Origin: Bacillota bacterium
GTDB lineage: Bacteria > Bacillota > Clostridia > DSM-8532
Length of the DNA stretch: 64,000 nucleotides
Direction: 5' to 3'
Assembly (NCBI GenBank): GCA_023443745.1
Contig: JAEZTB010000002.1
Location: 186,001-250,000 of the forward strand
In this document: piece by piece, positions 1 to 9,261 of the stretch
Numbering within the stretch: position 1 is the stretch's first letter
Layout: the number at the start of each line of letters is the position of its first letter
Program-made: the position numbers and the translations under genes
The notes under the pieces: model-generated
The model's input: only the letters and a program-made list of their open reading frames with translations
Database searches by the model: none
Told to the model about the DNA's origin: nothing

Positions 1-1177
1 GCGGAACAATTGCAAAGATACTGAATTTGGCATTGCCCGTCAGGGTCGTTGTCAGAGCCATCATACCAGGACCAATAATGGCTGCAAACTTACCAAATAT
101 ATTGTAGAAGCCAAAGAACTCATTTGAATTTTGCTTCGGAATGATCTTGGCAAAGTAGGATCGGCTTAACGCCTGGATTCCTCCTTGAGCGGAACCGATT
201 AAGGCACCTAATATAAAAATATGCCAGACAGATGAAATGAAATAGGCCGCAAAACAAGAAAAGATATACGTGAAGATACCTACAATGATCATTGTTCGGG
301 CCGAATACTTTTTCGCCAGATTTCCATAAAGGATTGCGCAGGGAAAAGCGATGATCTGAATGATCAGCAATATGCTCAGCAAAGTGAATGTATTGAGTGA
401 ATCATTTCCCAATACGGCAGTAGCATAAGGTACAACCATTTTAATGATGGTATCCACTCCGTCTATATATAGAAAATAAGAAATTAAGAAAATGAAGACC
501 GTTTTGTGCTGTTTAATATTTTTAAATGTATGAGCTAATCGCTTGAAGCTGTTAATTACCGTATTTGGCTCGGGCTCAATAAAGTGCCTCTGTCTCACAT
601 CCTTGATCATGGGTATGGTCAAAAGTCCCCACCAGAGTGCGGTTACAATAAAACCGATCTGATATCCGATGGCCTTATCCATTCCTAAAAACAGGATCAA
701 TACTAGGCTCAAACCAAAAGGAATGACACTGGAGATATAGCCGAAAGCAAATCCCCTTGTAGAGACCTTATCCATCCTTTCATTCGAAGAGACGTCCACC
801 AAAAATGAGTCATAGAATATATTTGCTCCTGCAAAACCAATGGATGATAAGATGTAGAAAAGGGCTAATAATTGCCACATACCGCTTTCAGGTGATACGA
901 ATGCCAATGATGCTGTAGAAATCACCCCAAGCAGGGAGAAAAAAATGAAAAAGCGCTTTTTCTTATCCCGATAATCAGCAATTGAGCCCAAGATGGGGCT
1001 AAGAACAGCAATCAGTATGCTCGCTAATGTATTGAAATATCCCAGATCCATACTGCTGTTTACATTTTTAAACATACCGAAAACAACGGGCAGCAAGGCA
1101 GTGGTGATGGCAATAGAATAGGCTGAATTGCCGCAATCATATAAAATCCACGATTTTTCCTCTTTCGTCAGCTTCAT
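1..1177 (-). CDS. MFS transporter, UMF1/Atg22-like family (3' end beyond window)
   Basis: Polytopic inner-membrane transporter of the major facilitator superfamily. The protein begins MKLTKEEKSWILYDCGNSAY, the hallmark N-terminus of the UMF1 family (Atg22-like fold), followed by repeated hydrophobic segments and the loop DYRDKKKRFF after TM2. The start at 1177 is chosen because AAGGAGG lies just upstream on the minus strand. The stop codon is outside the window, so about 390 residues are visible and the last helices are missing. The substrate is unknown; family members are thought to export metabolites or small peptides. It is divergent from the pectate lyase gene at 1506 with about 330 bp between them. 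Family assignment is firm, function is not. Confidence 0.85.
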   Translation of the reverse strand, partial: MKLTKEEKSWILYDCGNSAYSIAITTALLPVVFGMFKNVNSSMDLGYFNTLASILIAVLSPILGSIADYRDKKKRFFIFFSLLGVISTASLAFVSPESGMWQLLALFYILSSIGFAGANIFYDSFLVDVSSNERMDKVSTRGFAFGYISSVIPFGLSLVLILFLGMDKAIGYQIGFIVTALWWGLLTIPMIKDVRQRHFIEPEPNTVINSFKRLAHTFKNIKQHKTVFIFLISYFLYIDGVDTIIKMVVPYATAVLGNDSLNTFTLLSILLIIQIIAFPCAILYGNLAKKYSARTMIIVGIFTYIFSCFAAYFISSVWHIFILGALIGSAQGGIQALSRSYFAKIIPKQNSNEFFGFYNIFGKFAAIIGPGMMALTTTLTGNAKFSIFAIVP

Positions 1178-1505
1178 AGTGAAACCTCCTTCAAGTGAAT
1201 CTAAGAATAGCGTATCACACGCAAGTAATTTGGGCGAGTTAAAAAGATCGAACATATGCTTATCCGTTTTGAAGCCGAAACAGGCAACCTTATACCCACG
1301 TAAAAATTTTATAAACAAATGTAAAAAATGATATCTGTTTTTTGATGACGTCACCTGATAACATCCTTACTAAGAAACTTATACGACTTTGGGAAATAAA
1401 CAACACAATTTGCAGGCATGGCCCGCCTCATGTAATACATTTCTGTACTCACGATTATGCAAAATGCCAGAGCTAGAAATTGAATAATATTGAGGAGGAT
1501 TTATT
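1178..1505. other. Intergenic region between divergent genes
   Basis: A 328-bp AT-rich region between the UMF1-like gene and the pectate lyase gene. It must carry both divergent promoters. The only clear element is the ribosome binding site GAGGAGG a few bases before the ATG at 1506, plus the minus-strand AAGGAGG next to 1177. No convincing riboswitch, terminator or short coding sequence was recognised. Confidence 0.5.
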
Positions 1506-4500
1506 ATGAAACAGAGCAGGATTCTCAACTGGTTTCTCATCTTTTTCATGTTGGCCGGCATATTCTCCGGAGCTCAGCTTGCATTACCCCAGACGGCAAA
1601 TGCGGTAACTGATGTATTGCCCTCGGAAGGCCTCGACACTAGGCTAACCCCCGATTCAACAACACCGGACGCAGTAGAGCTTCAACTCCCACCGGTAACT
1701 ATTGAGCCGGTTGAATCGGCAGCGCTATTATGGGAGTCCCGCATATTCGGAAGCGGAGTGTCCGCAGCCTACAACAGGATCACGGTTGAGGAGGACAATG
1801 TCATTATTGACACCACCGGCGGATCAGGCACAAACGGCAAGATCTCCAGCAATGCGGACGGCATCGCTTACTATTACTTTGCGCTTCCTGCTAATATCCC
1901 GTTCCAGTTATCGGCCAAAGTCATGGTAAATGCCTTTGTGGCCGGCAACAATCAGGTTGCATTCGGCTTGATGCTCAGAAAAACGCTAGGAGAGAATGGA
2001 AACACTGCCGGTCACATGTCCAATTTTGCGGCTGTAGGGGCCTGCAACCAGAAAATACAGATGTTCTCAAGAAGAAACGGAGAATCCAAGCTGACCAATG
2101 TGGACCTGATACCTTCCATACCGCTGGCAGGTAATAGCTATGAACTTCGAGTCATCGGTACTGATGACAATAGATGTATCGTAAGCTGCGGAACACAGAC
2201 CACTATCATCAACAATACACAGGATCTGGTTGGTGAGAGCTTTTATATCGGTCTTTTTGCGGCACGAAATACAAAAGTCACTTTTTCCGATATCAGTTTA
2301 GTCACGACGGCCAGCAGCATTTTCATTACAGCCCCTCCCTCAAAAACAGAGTATTTGCTAGGCGAGAGCCTAGATCTCACCGGTCTTCAGGTAACCGCGA
2401 CCTATCAGGATAACAGCACTCAAACTCTCAATCCAGAGGATTATACAATCATGGGTTTTGACAATACATCCGTTGGGGCACAGGAAATTATCGTGAATTA
2501 TGCAGGAAGACGGGCATCCTTCCATGTAAACGTGACTCAATTGGTATGCACTTCAATGAATTTAGTCCATACCCCGGCAAAGACCACCTATTATTTAGGA
2601 GATGAGTTTGACCCGCTGGGTATGGTGGTCAACGGAATCTTCAGCTCCGGGCTGGTCAGAGCCCTCACACCGGATGAATATACAATATCCGGCTTTGATA
2701 GCAGTACCCCCGGAAAGAAGACCATCACTCTAACACTCAAGGAAAATGTCTCAATGACGGCAAGCTTTGAAATCACCATAAGGGCTTCTGAACTACAGAA
2801 CCTTGAAATCACAAGATTACCGGCCAAAACAGTCTATTATCCCGGTGAGGCGTTGAATCTAAGCGGAATGGTCGTAAGCGCCATTTATGACGATTCAAGG
2901 ACAATGCTGCAGGCAGGCGAGTACATAGTAGACAGCACAGGCTTCGACACCATTACAGCAGGCGAGAAAACAGTGATTATCTTATACAAGGGAAAGACAA
3001 CCAACCTGGTCTTAACGGTCAAGATAAGGGAAATGACAGGAATCGCTGTATCAACACTTCCGAAAACAACCTTCTACGCTGGCGAAGCCTTTGATTCTAC
3101 CGGAATCGTACTGTCCAGAATATATGACAGCGGGGAAAAAGAAATGCTTAATGCGAGCGAATACACAATTGACTCATCCTCCTTCGACAGCGGTACATCG
3201 GGTATATATGACATAGGTATAGTTCCGGCGGACCAAACCTTGGCAGCCACTTCATATCAAGTCACAGTAAGGCCTCGGATAGATTATGTATGGAACACGG
3301 TAATCTTCGGACAGTCGGTAAGTACCAGAAATAACTATGTTACTGCCACCGAACCCGGTACTGTAAACAACACCATAACCTTAACCGCATTGGAAGGCGG
3401 CGGCAAGGTTACAGGTGCTCATGACGGCATATCCTTCTATTATACGGAGATTGACGGCGCCAAAGATAATTTCGTATTGTCGGCTGATATCAAAGTTCTG
3501 GCATTTGCAAAGCCTACTCCCGACAACCAGGAGGCCTTCGGTTTGATGGTGCGTGATGCCATAGGCAGCTTTACGTCCGGAACCCAGCCTGTGTTTTCTT
3601 CGAATGTTGCAGCCGTGGGCGGCTACAGAGGGCTGACCAATGCCTTTATGAGAACAGGTGTTACCAACTCGGCTGGAAATCAGGGTACAGTCATGATTGC
3701 ATCCTCATGGAATACCCAGAGACCGGTGCCGGAAAATACGGTACCCAATGCCCCGTACAGACTGACATTGGAGAAAACTAACACCGGCTTTAAGGCAAGT
3801 CTTAACGGACAGCCCTCAACATCCATATTGTTCTATTCTCCGGATGATTTTAACTGCCAGGATTCGAAGCTGTATATAGGCTTTTTCGCAGCCCGTCTGG
3901 CTACAATCGAGGTCAGCAATATCCGCTTCTCGGTAAGCGATGCTGCAACCGACCCGCCAAGAGAGCTGCCGCCTCCTAAGCCCCTCACACCCGAACTCAA
4001 TATCCTATCGCTGGCTAATGTATCAAAGAGTGATTATACATTAAGCCTTATGTCCAATATCCACGGAACAGTGACCATAAAGCAGGGTGAAGAAATAATT
4101 GCCAGTGATGAAGCTGTTACCGCCAACACAGCATTCACCAAGAATACGATAATAGCCGCCAACAGCAATACCAGCTTTACAATCACCATGACGCCTGATG
4201 CTTCTCAGCTTCTAACCTCCTATAATAGAGTAATAAAGAATTTCACAGTTACAATGAAAACCTATGAAACACCGGACGGTAACATCTACGTATCGCCTGA
4301 CGGTACTGCGGCTGGTAACGGAACATTATCAAATCCGCTGGATATTGATACGGCGGTTAGATATGTAAAGGAAGGCCAGGCCATATACATGCTGGGTGGT
4401 ACATACAGCCGCACTTCCCCCCTGACTATCCCAATGGGAAACGACGGTACTTCGGAAGGCATCAAGTCTATTGCCGCATATAATGGGGAACCGGTCATTC

Positions 4501-5762
4501 TGGACTTTGGTACAACCTCGGCCGGTTTCCAGTTGGGCGGTAATTACTGGCACATTAACGGTATCAGTGTGACACGAGCGGTTGCCACCGGATTTTTAGT
4601 GGGCGGGAGTAACAATGTAATAGAACGGTGCAAATTATATGCCAATGGAGATACAGGGCTTCAGATAAGCCGGTTCCTTCCCACGCTGAGCCGGTCCTTC
4701 TGGCCTGAAAACAATCTTATTCTCAATTGCGAAGCCTATGACAACCGGGATGCCTCAGAAAACAATGCAGACGGTTTTGCAGCCAAGCTCACATGCGGCG
4801 AAGGCAATGTATTTAGAGGCTGCATCTCCCACAACAACATTGATGACGGATGGGATTTGTATACGAAAGCTGAGACAGGCCCTATCGGCGTTGTCCTCAT
4901 TGAGAATTGCATTGCATACAATAATGGCATTCTTACAAGCGGACATCTGGGGGCGGGCGACAAGAATGGCTTCAAGCTTGGAGGAGAAGGTATTGCTGTT
5001 CCGCATGTCATCAGAAACAGCATCGCCTTCGGAAATAGAGCAGCAGGCTTTACAAGCAACAGTAATCCAGCAGCCCAGGCTTATGACTGCATATCCTATG
5101 ACAATGCAGGCGGAAACATGGTCTTTACAACATTTGCCCACCTTCCTACCCAATTCGTCATCCAAAACTGTGTATCTTACAGAAGCGCTCCAGGTGTGGC
5201 AGACAGCGTGCCCGATTTAGCCCTAAGCACAACCAATTATTTTTACAATGGAACGACCTCTGTTAATAGCTCAGGGCTGGCTTTAAGTGACGCAAATTTC
5301 GTAAGCTTGACTCCGTTATTGCCCTATCAGAGGGATGCCAACGGGAACATCATAACCGGCGATTTTCTAAAATTCATCTCTCCAAGCCATGCGGTATTGA
5401 CAGCACTTACTGCCAGTGAAGGCACATTATCGCCGAGTTTCTCTCCCGATGTGCACAAATACCTTGTTACCGTAAAAAACAATGTAAAGAGCATCATAAT
5501 AACACCAATCACATCATCATCCCTGTACAGCAAGCTTCAAATCAACTCCAGATCCGTTGTAAGCGGTGAACCTTTTAGAGCGACCCTGGATAAAGGACAC
5601 AACTTCTTTGTCATTACGGTGACCGCGCAGGATGGTATCACAGAAAGCACATATCTACTGGATGTGTACAAGGAGCACGACAGTAGAAAAAAGGATTTGG
5701 AAAAGCACTTTAAGGAGCTGTGGGATGCCATAGATAAATACTGGGAACAAATAAACGACTGA
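1506..5762 (+). CDS. Secreted multidomain pectate lyase, PL9 family
   Basis: Exported enzyme expected to cleave polygalacturonate by calcium-dependent beta-elimination. Order seen: signal peptide (residues 1-33, ending TANA); a beta-sandwich-like module (about 70-270); four bacterial Ig-like repeats (about 271-593), each with YxxGExxxxxG and an xEYT segment; a second copy of the first module (about 597-820); a right-handed beta-helix with the PL9 signature (about 925-1290); and a C-terminal cadherin-like beta-sandwich (about 1300-1390). Asp1089, Asp1113, Asp1114 and Asp1117 reproduce the spacing of the calcium ligands known in Dickeya Pel9A, and Lys1157 in NGFKLGG is the likely catalytic base. 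No SLH or dockerin domain was seen, so it is probably free or loosely wall-bound. GAGGAGG supports the start. Confidence 0.88.
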   Translation: MKQSRILNWFLIFFMLAGIFSGAQLALPQTANAVTDVLPSEGLDTRLTPDSTTPDAVELQLPPVTIEPVESAALLWESRIFGSGVSAAYNRITVEEDNVIIDTTGGSGTNGKISSNADGIAYYYFALPANIPFQLSAKVMVNAFVAGNNQVAFGLMLRKTLGENGNTAGHMSNFAAVGACNQKIQMFSRRNGESKLTNVDLIPSIPLAGNSYELRVIGTDDNRCIVSCGTQTTIINNTQDLVGESFYIGLFAARNTKVTFSDISLVTTASSIFITAPPSKTEYLLGESLDLTGLQVTATYQDNSTQTLNPEDYTIMGFDNTSVGAQEIIVNYAGRRASFHVNVTQLVCTSMNLVHTPAKTTYYLGDEFDPLGMVVNGIFSSGLVRALTPDEYTISGFDSSTPGKKTITLTLKENVSMTASFEITIRASELQNLEITRLPAKTVYYPGEALNLSGMVVSAIYDDSRTMLQAGEYIVDSTGFDTITAGEKTVIILYKGKTTNLVLTVKIREMTGIAVSTLPKTTFYAGEAFDSTGIVLSRIYDSGEKEMLNASEYTIDSSSFDSGTSGIYDIGIVPADQTLAATSYQVTVRPRIDYVWNTVIFGQSVSTRNNYVTATEPGTVNNTITLTALEGGGKVTGAHDGISFYYTEIDGAKDNFVLSADIKVLAFAKPTPDNQEAFGLMVRDAIGSFTSGTQPVFSSNVAAVGGYRGLTNAFMRTGVTNSAGNQGTVMIASSWNTQRPVPENTVPNAPYRLTLEKTNTGFKASLNGQPSTSILFYSPDDFNCQDSKLYIGFFAARLATIEVSNIRFSVSDAATDPPRELPPPKPLTPELNILSLANVSKSDYTLSLMSNIHGTVTIKQGEEIIASDEAVTANTAFTKNTIIAANSNTSFTITMTPDASQLLTSYNRVIKNFTVTMKTYETPDGNIYVSPDGTAAGNGTLSNPLDIDTAVRYVKEGQAIYMLGGTYSRTSPLTIPMGNDGTSEGIKSIAAYNGEPVILDFGTTSAGFQLGGNYWHINGISVTRAVATGFLVGGSNNVIERCKLYANGDTGLQISRFLPTLSRSFWPENNLILNCEAYDNRDASENNADGFAAKLTCGEGNVFRGCISHNNIDDGWDLYTKAETGPIGVVLIENCIAYNNGILTSGHLGAGDKNGFKLGGEGIAVPHVIRNSIAFGNRAAGFTSNSNPAAQAYDCISYDNAGGNMVFTTFAHLPTQFVIQNCVSYRSAPGVADSVPDLALSTTNYFYNGTTSVNSSGLALSDANFVSLTPLLPYQRDANGNIITGDFLKFISPSHAVLTALTASEGTLSPSFSPDVHKYLVTVKNNVKSIIITPITSSSLYSKLQINSRSVVSGEPFRATLDKGHNFFVITVTAQDGITESTYLLDVYKEHDSRKKDLEKHFKELWDAIDKYWEQIND

Positions 5763-5791
5763 CAGGAATACAAAAGGCTTTCCTGTTACAA

Positions 5792-6298
5792 TTAACTGCC
5801 CCCTGTCTGTTTGACAGGGGGTTCACTTTCTGTTTTTAAAGCTTTATGAGCATTATTCTTAGCTATAATTAAAATAAAAGTGTACATAAAACAAACAGAA
5901 GCAGTTGCCAGCGACAAACCCAAACCCGTATAAAATGTTCCGAGATATAAGGGTGGTATTATATGAGAATTTCTTAGCAAAATACCGAAGGTTATCATAA
6001 ATATCATGATCAAATAACCTTTTATATCAAAGAAGGCAAATATACATTTCAATTCATTTTCATAGCTCAAAATTCTATTTCTGTGTTTTACAAACATTCT
6101 AAAAAACACAAATTTAGTAAATAAGAAATAAATAATAAGTGCTAAAAAAACAAATAAGACAGGCATATACCAATGTTTGATCATGTCGGGCAGGCCTATA
6201 CTCAAAATTTTAAATCCAGCAAATCCCCATACCAGGCTTGCTAAAAGTAAAAGAATATTTTTATTAACTCTAGGTGTTAATCTATCTAAAAAATACAT
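5792..6298 (-). CDS. Hypothetical four-helix membrane protein
   Basis: Integral membrane protein of about 168 residues with four hydrophobic segments: two near residues 15-60 and two near 90-160, separated by a basic stretch (MFVKHRNR) that is probably cytoplasmic. I do not recognise the family. An upstream ATG exists at 6310, but the second ATG at 6298 has GGAG at the right distance (it lies inside the longer reading), so 6298 is preferred. It is divergent from a MarR regulator, and its TTGACG-N16-TATAAT promoter (minus strand, 6342-6369) overlaps an operator copy, so it is probably repressed by that MarR protein. A stress- or drug-responsive membrane function is only inference. Confidence 0.65.
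   Translation of the reverse strand: MYFLDRLTPRVNKNILLLLASLVWGFAGFKILSIGLPDMIKHWYMPVLFVFLALIIYFLFTKFVFFRMFVKHRNRILSYENELKCIFAFFDIKGYLIMIFMITFGILLRNSHIIPPLYLGTFYTGLGLSLATASVCFMYTFILIIAKNNAHKALKTESEPPVKQTGGS
5799..5837 (+). terminator. Rho-independent terminator of the pectate lyase gene
   Basis: Perfect 9-bp stem CCCCCTGTC / GACAGGGGG with a 5-nt loop (5799-5821), followed on the plus strand by a T-rich tail. The stem overlaps the last codons of the convergent membrane-protein gene. Confidence 0.65.
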
Positions 6299-6323
6299 TA
6301 TTATCTCCATCTGTCTATTTGAA

Positions 6324-6369
6324 ATAGTTTCTATGCGAACTATTATACTCTCATTTTTCTCCTCGTCAA
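6324..6369 (-). promoter_or_regulatory. Promoter and MarR operator copy A for the membrane-protein gene
   Basis: On the minus strand TTGACG (6364-6369) and TATAAT (6342-6347) are 16 nt apart. The 20-bp imperfect palindrome ATAGTTTCTATGCGAACTAT (6324-6343) overlaps the downstream edge of the -10 box, the position expected of a repressor site. Binding by the adjacent MarR protein is inferred. Confidence 0.65.
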
Positions 6370-6401
6370 TAACCTAATTTGTACTAATTTGTTCTATTCT
6401 A

Positions 6402-6445
6402 TTGACTTGAGAATTTGATCGTTCTATAGTTTGAATACGAACTAA
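6402..6445 (+). promoter_or_regulatory. Promoter and MarR operator copy B for the marR-like gene
   Basis: TTGACT (6402-6407), 17 nt, TATAGT (6425-6430) form a near-consensus promoter. The palindrome ATAGTTTGAATACGAACTAA (6426-6445) covers the -10 box and matches operator A at 16 of 20 positions. The pair suggests autorepression and coordinated control of both divergent genes. Confidence 0.7.
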
Positions 6446-6471
6446 TTGTATTTGATTATGGAGGCATTAGC

Positions 6472-6906
6472 GTGAATAACAGCTTTGATTCTTTTAGAAT
6501 AGCCATGCTCATTAAGGAAATATATTCAAAGGCAATGCGTGTTGTAGAAGAAAATTTAGCTGATAGCAAATTAACACACCAACAGGTCATTGTGATAAAG
6601 CTTATCGCCCACAATAATGAGATGACTGTTACTGACCTTTGCAGAGAAATGTCCCTGGCCAAGGGTACCGTTTCGGGCATTGTATCAAGATTGGAGCAAT
6701 GCGGCTATTTGGAGAAATCAAAAAAGGCGGATGATAAAAGAAATACTTATATCAGATTTTCTCCAAAAGGCATTAAGCTTGCCCAAAAATTCAGAGTTAG
6801 TATCCAAGAGAGCTTCGATAAGATATTCAAGGATTGTACCCAAGAGGAAATGGATGATTTCGTTAAAAGCTTGAGAAATATATTGCTTAAAATTAAGGAA
6901 TGCTGA
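6472..6906 (+). CDS. MarR-family transcriptional regulator
   Basis: Cytoplasmic one-component winged-helix regulator of 144 residues, the usual MarR length. Residues about 30-100 hold the helix-turn-helix and wing: MTVTDLCREMSLAKGTVSGIVSRLEQCGYLEKSK, then a D-x-R wing motif (KADDKRNTYIRFSPKG). Terminal helices would form the dimer interface. The start is GTG at 6472 with GGAGG 7 nt upstream. It is divergent from the four-helix membrane protein, and both promoters carry the same palindrome, so it likely represses itself and that neighbour. The ligand is unknown. Confidence 0.88.
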   Translation: MNNSFDSFRIAMLIKEIYSKAMRVVEENLADSKLTHQQVIVIKLIAHNNEMTVTDLCREMSLAKGTVSGIVSRLEQCGYLEKSKKADDKRNTYIRFSPKGIKLAQKFRVSIQESFDKIFKDCTQEEMDDFVKSLRNILLKIKEC

Positions 6907-6929
6907 CTATGGGTACAAGACGGGGTAGG

Positions 6930-8993
6930 TCATTTTAGGGAATAGCTGAATTTGAAAACAAATCTGGCATCATCTTCATACCACATGGGAAAATTGGTTC
7001 CCCAAACATTATTATATAAATTAAAGCTTATCCCCTCATTGAGACTTGCAAATTGATTATCAAACTCCAATATTTTACCCTTTCCCAGAGAAAACAAGGG
7101 TGCATGAATATTCTTTATAATAAATTTTCTTTCTTCATCCTCGTATTTCAATTCTTCAACTGCGCTCATATTTCTGTTGCCGTTTAAAACAATATCCGTC
7201 ACAGCCATAAAGTTATTTAACTTCTTCATTTTCCAGCCGTCAGAATTTTTAAACGAAAGGTTAAAATTCACCCACAAAGCTTCAGGTATTCTGCTGGCAT
7301 CCTTATCAAACCAATTTATTTCATAGTCAAAGCTGTCCGAATCCTTATAGAATTTATACTTTGCCTGAATGGCTCTTGGCGCTCCATAATCCACGCTTAG
7401 TGCCTGGTCAATGCCATATTCTATTAAAACTGAATCACTATCAATACCGCGCATTAAATACATAACATTGAGCTTATAGGGATATCTGCCGTCCTTGATA
7501 GATTTTTCATATTTCTCAATGCCAGGTTTGGTAAAGTCCAGCCTGCTCCAAAATTCTGTTTGCTTGTAGTTCCGTAAATATTTATCAACAAAATATTGAT
7601 AATCCTTGACACCAAATATTTGGTATTCAATAGTACCGAAATTATTGCCATTCGAGATTAATTCACTATTATCACTGGCAGCCAGGGACTTTATGTAACC
7701 GTCGGAGTCAAAAGTAACACTGTATTTTCCGAGCTTCAATAGTTCACCAGTATTTATCTTTTGGTAGCTTTCATGGCGAATGTCTTTATGCGGAATTGTA
7801 GCATTTATTGCTTCCAGCGCTTCTTTTCGCTTTGCTATGTCAAGTTCACTTATTGCTTTACCAATATACCCCCTTTGCTCTGCCCATGAAGCTTCAAACC
7901 GTTTATAGGATTTTTCGGTAGAATTTTCATTTGCAAATGCGCAGTCTTTATAATACTTGGGAGGATTTTTCAATATACTTATTTTATCGTCTTTTCTAGC
8001 TTTGATAAAATCTTGCTTCAAATAGTTCCTGAAATCGGGAAGATATGTTTTTTCATCCATTCCCCAGGTATGTTCAGCTATTCTAAGAAGATAGTCGCAA
8101 AAATTCTTATACTCCCTGCTATCCTTGGCCATGCTCCCTTCAGACAGCCATTTATTCTTCAGCATCAATAATTCCCTATATCTTCCTATCTTCAAAGGGT
8201 CACTTCCTGACCCATGAATCCAGCTGTCCCCTATTTCACTGGTTAACACAGGGAGTTTGTCTTTAATAGTCCAGAGACTCTCAGCGAATCGGTCTAATGT
8301 CGAAGCCTTAACTTCATAACCGGGGTACTTTGTCTCCAGCTCCTTCAATTGCTTATTGAGCTCAGCCTCATTTAAAGGCCCCTTGTTATCATTGGTGTGT
8401 AAAAAATATAAGATTTCATCCAAATACTCATTTTTGTATGCCTTACCATATTCGCCAGCATAATTCACAATGATCTCCCTGCTGGATTCGCTTCGCCATA
8501 AAAATGCAGGAGGCACATCTGGAACGGCAGACGCCGGGTTAACTCCTATATGCAGGTATTTGATCCCATGCAGCGCCAGTGTATCAATGATGGCTTTTGT
8601 ATGCCCGGGTACATCTGTAAGCTTTGCTGCAATCGTTTTCTTATGATACCTTCTGTCAAGTTCCTCTGAAAGGCTTATCCCGTATTCCAGCAAATCCGTA
8701 TCCAGAAGCTCGGTATGCGTTGTGAACGGAAGTGCATGCCAGGCAATATGTCCTTTTGCGATTGCCTTCTCAAGCATTGTTTTATTATAGGCGTCTGCCT
8801 TTTCCAGAAAGTGATAGATCAACCACGAGCCCGTAGTCCAAATAAAATCGATATTATTATCTGTATTAACCTTTTCAGCCAATCTGACAGCATTAATAAT
8901 GAATTCGTTAAAATATTTATCGGTGACACGTTCGGCCAAATCGGTAAATCCCAAGTCTAAATGAGTTTTATGGATGACATGGACTCTCTTCAT
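6930..8993 (-). CDS. DUF5054 protein, GH38-like glycosidase fold
   Basis: Cytoplasmic 687-residue protein with no signal peptide. The N-terminus (KRVHVIHKTHLDLGFTDLAE) carries the H-x-D-x-G-F motif of the GH38/GH57-type seven-stranded barrel, where His and Asp bind a divalent metal. Further motifs (WHALPFTTHTELLD, LTDVPGHTKAIIDTLALHGI) fit the DUF5054 family related to alpha-mannosidases. The second half is beta-rich, as in GH38 C-terminal domains. The substrate is unknown; an intracellular glycosidase is likely. It stands alone on the minus strand, convergent with the MarR gene and divergent from the response regulator. Family call is good, activity is inferred. Confidence 0.75.
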   Translation of the reverse strand: MKRVHVIHKTHLDLGFTDLAERVTDKYFNEFIINAVRLAEKVNTDNNIDFIWTTGSWLIYHFLEKADAYNKTMLEKAIAKGHIAWHALPFTTHTELLDTDLLEYGISLSEELDRRYHKKTIAAKLTDVPGHTKAIIDTLALHGIKYLHIGVNPASAVPDVPPAFLWRSESSREIIVNYAGEYGKAYKNEYLDEILYFLHTNDNKGPLNEAELNKQLKELETKYPGYEVKASTLDRFAESLWTIKDKLPVLTSEIGDSWIHGSGSDPLKIGRYRELLMLKNKWLSEGSMAKDSREYKNFCDYLLRIAEHTWGMDEKTYLPDFRNYLKQDFIKARKDDKISILKNPPKYYKDCAFANENSTEKSYKRFEASWAEQRGYIGKAISELDIAKRKEALEAINATIPHKDIRHESYQKINTGELLKLGKYSVTFDSDGYIKSLAASDNSELISNGNNFGTIEYQIFGVKDYQYFVDKYLRNYKQTEFWSRLDFTKPGIEKYEKSIKDGRYPYKLNVMYLMRGIDSDSVLIEYGIDQALSVDYGAPRAIQAKYKFYKDSDSFDYEINWFDKDASRIPEALWVNFNLSFKNSDGWKMKKLNNFMAVTDIVLNGNRNMSAVEELKYEDEERKFIIKNIHAPLFSLGKGKILEFDNQFASLNEGISFNLYNNVWGTNFPMWYEDDARFVFKFSYSLK

Positions 8994-9151
8994 TGTACAC
9001 CTCTGTTATCGAATTCTTTAAATCTTCGAATTTCTCTGTATGAGATAGTTCCTTCATAATATTTCCACAACCTCAGTTTTTTTATTGTATCACAAAAGGG
9101 TACAGTTTTCATCTTGGGTAACACGAACAGTATCTCTGTATGGTTATGTGA

Positions 9152-9224
9152 TATAATAACATTACCCGTTACCGAAATCAAAGATTTCGAACTGGTACCC
9201 AAGTTATTGATACTTCGTATTAAT
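9152..9224 (+). ncRNA. Repeated structured leader element, copy 1 (short form)
   Basis: Starts at TATAAT (9152-9157), continues with ACCCGTTACC, a GAAATC/GATTTC hairpin and a GGTACCC segment, and ends with the small hairpin TTGATACTTCGTATTAA. Two longer copies occur at 31587-31705 and 45809-45928 (minus strand). This copy lacks the first hairpin and the AAGCCT segment of the others. It sits just upstream of the response regulator's RBS and probably forms its 5' untranslated leader. RNA class unknown. Confidence 0.6.
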
Positions 9225-9261
9225 AATGGACGAGCCCTATCGGTTGACGGAGGTGCTGGCT

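Noticed and set aside
4286..5220. Several open frames of 60-160 codons on both strands inside the pectate lyase gene
   Set aside because: They overlap the conserved PL9 region in other frames, lack ribosome binding sites and encode no recognisable family; they are shadows of the real gene.
9226..9261. Response regulator start at 9226
   Set aside because: This ATG follows the leader hairpin directly with no RBS and adds residues before the receiver's first strand; the ATG at 9262 has GGAGG.
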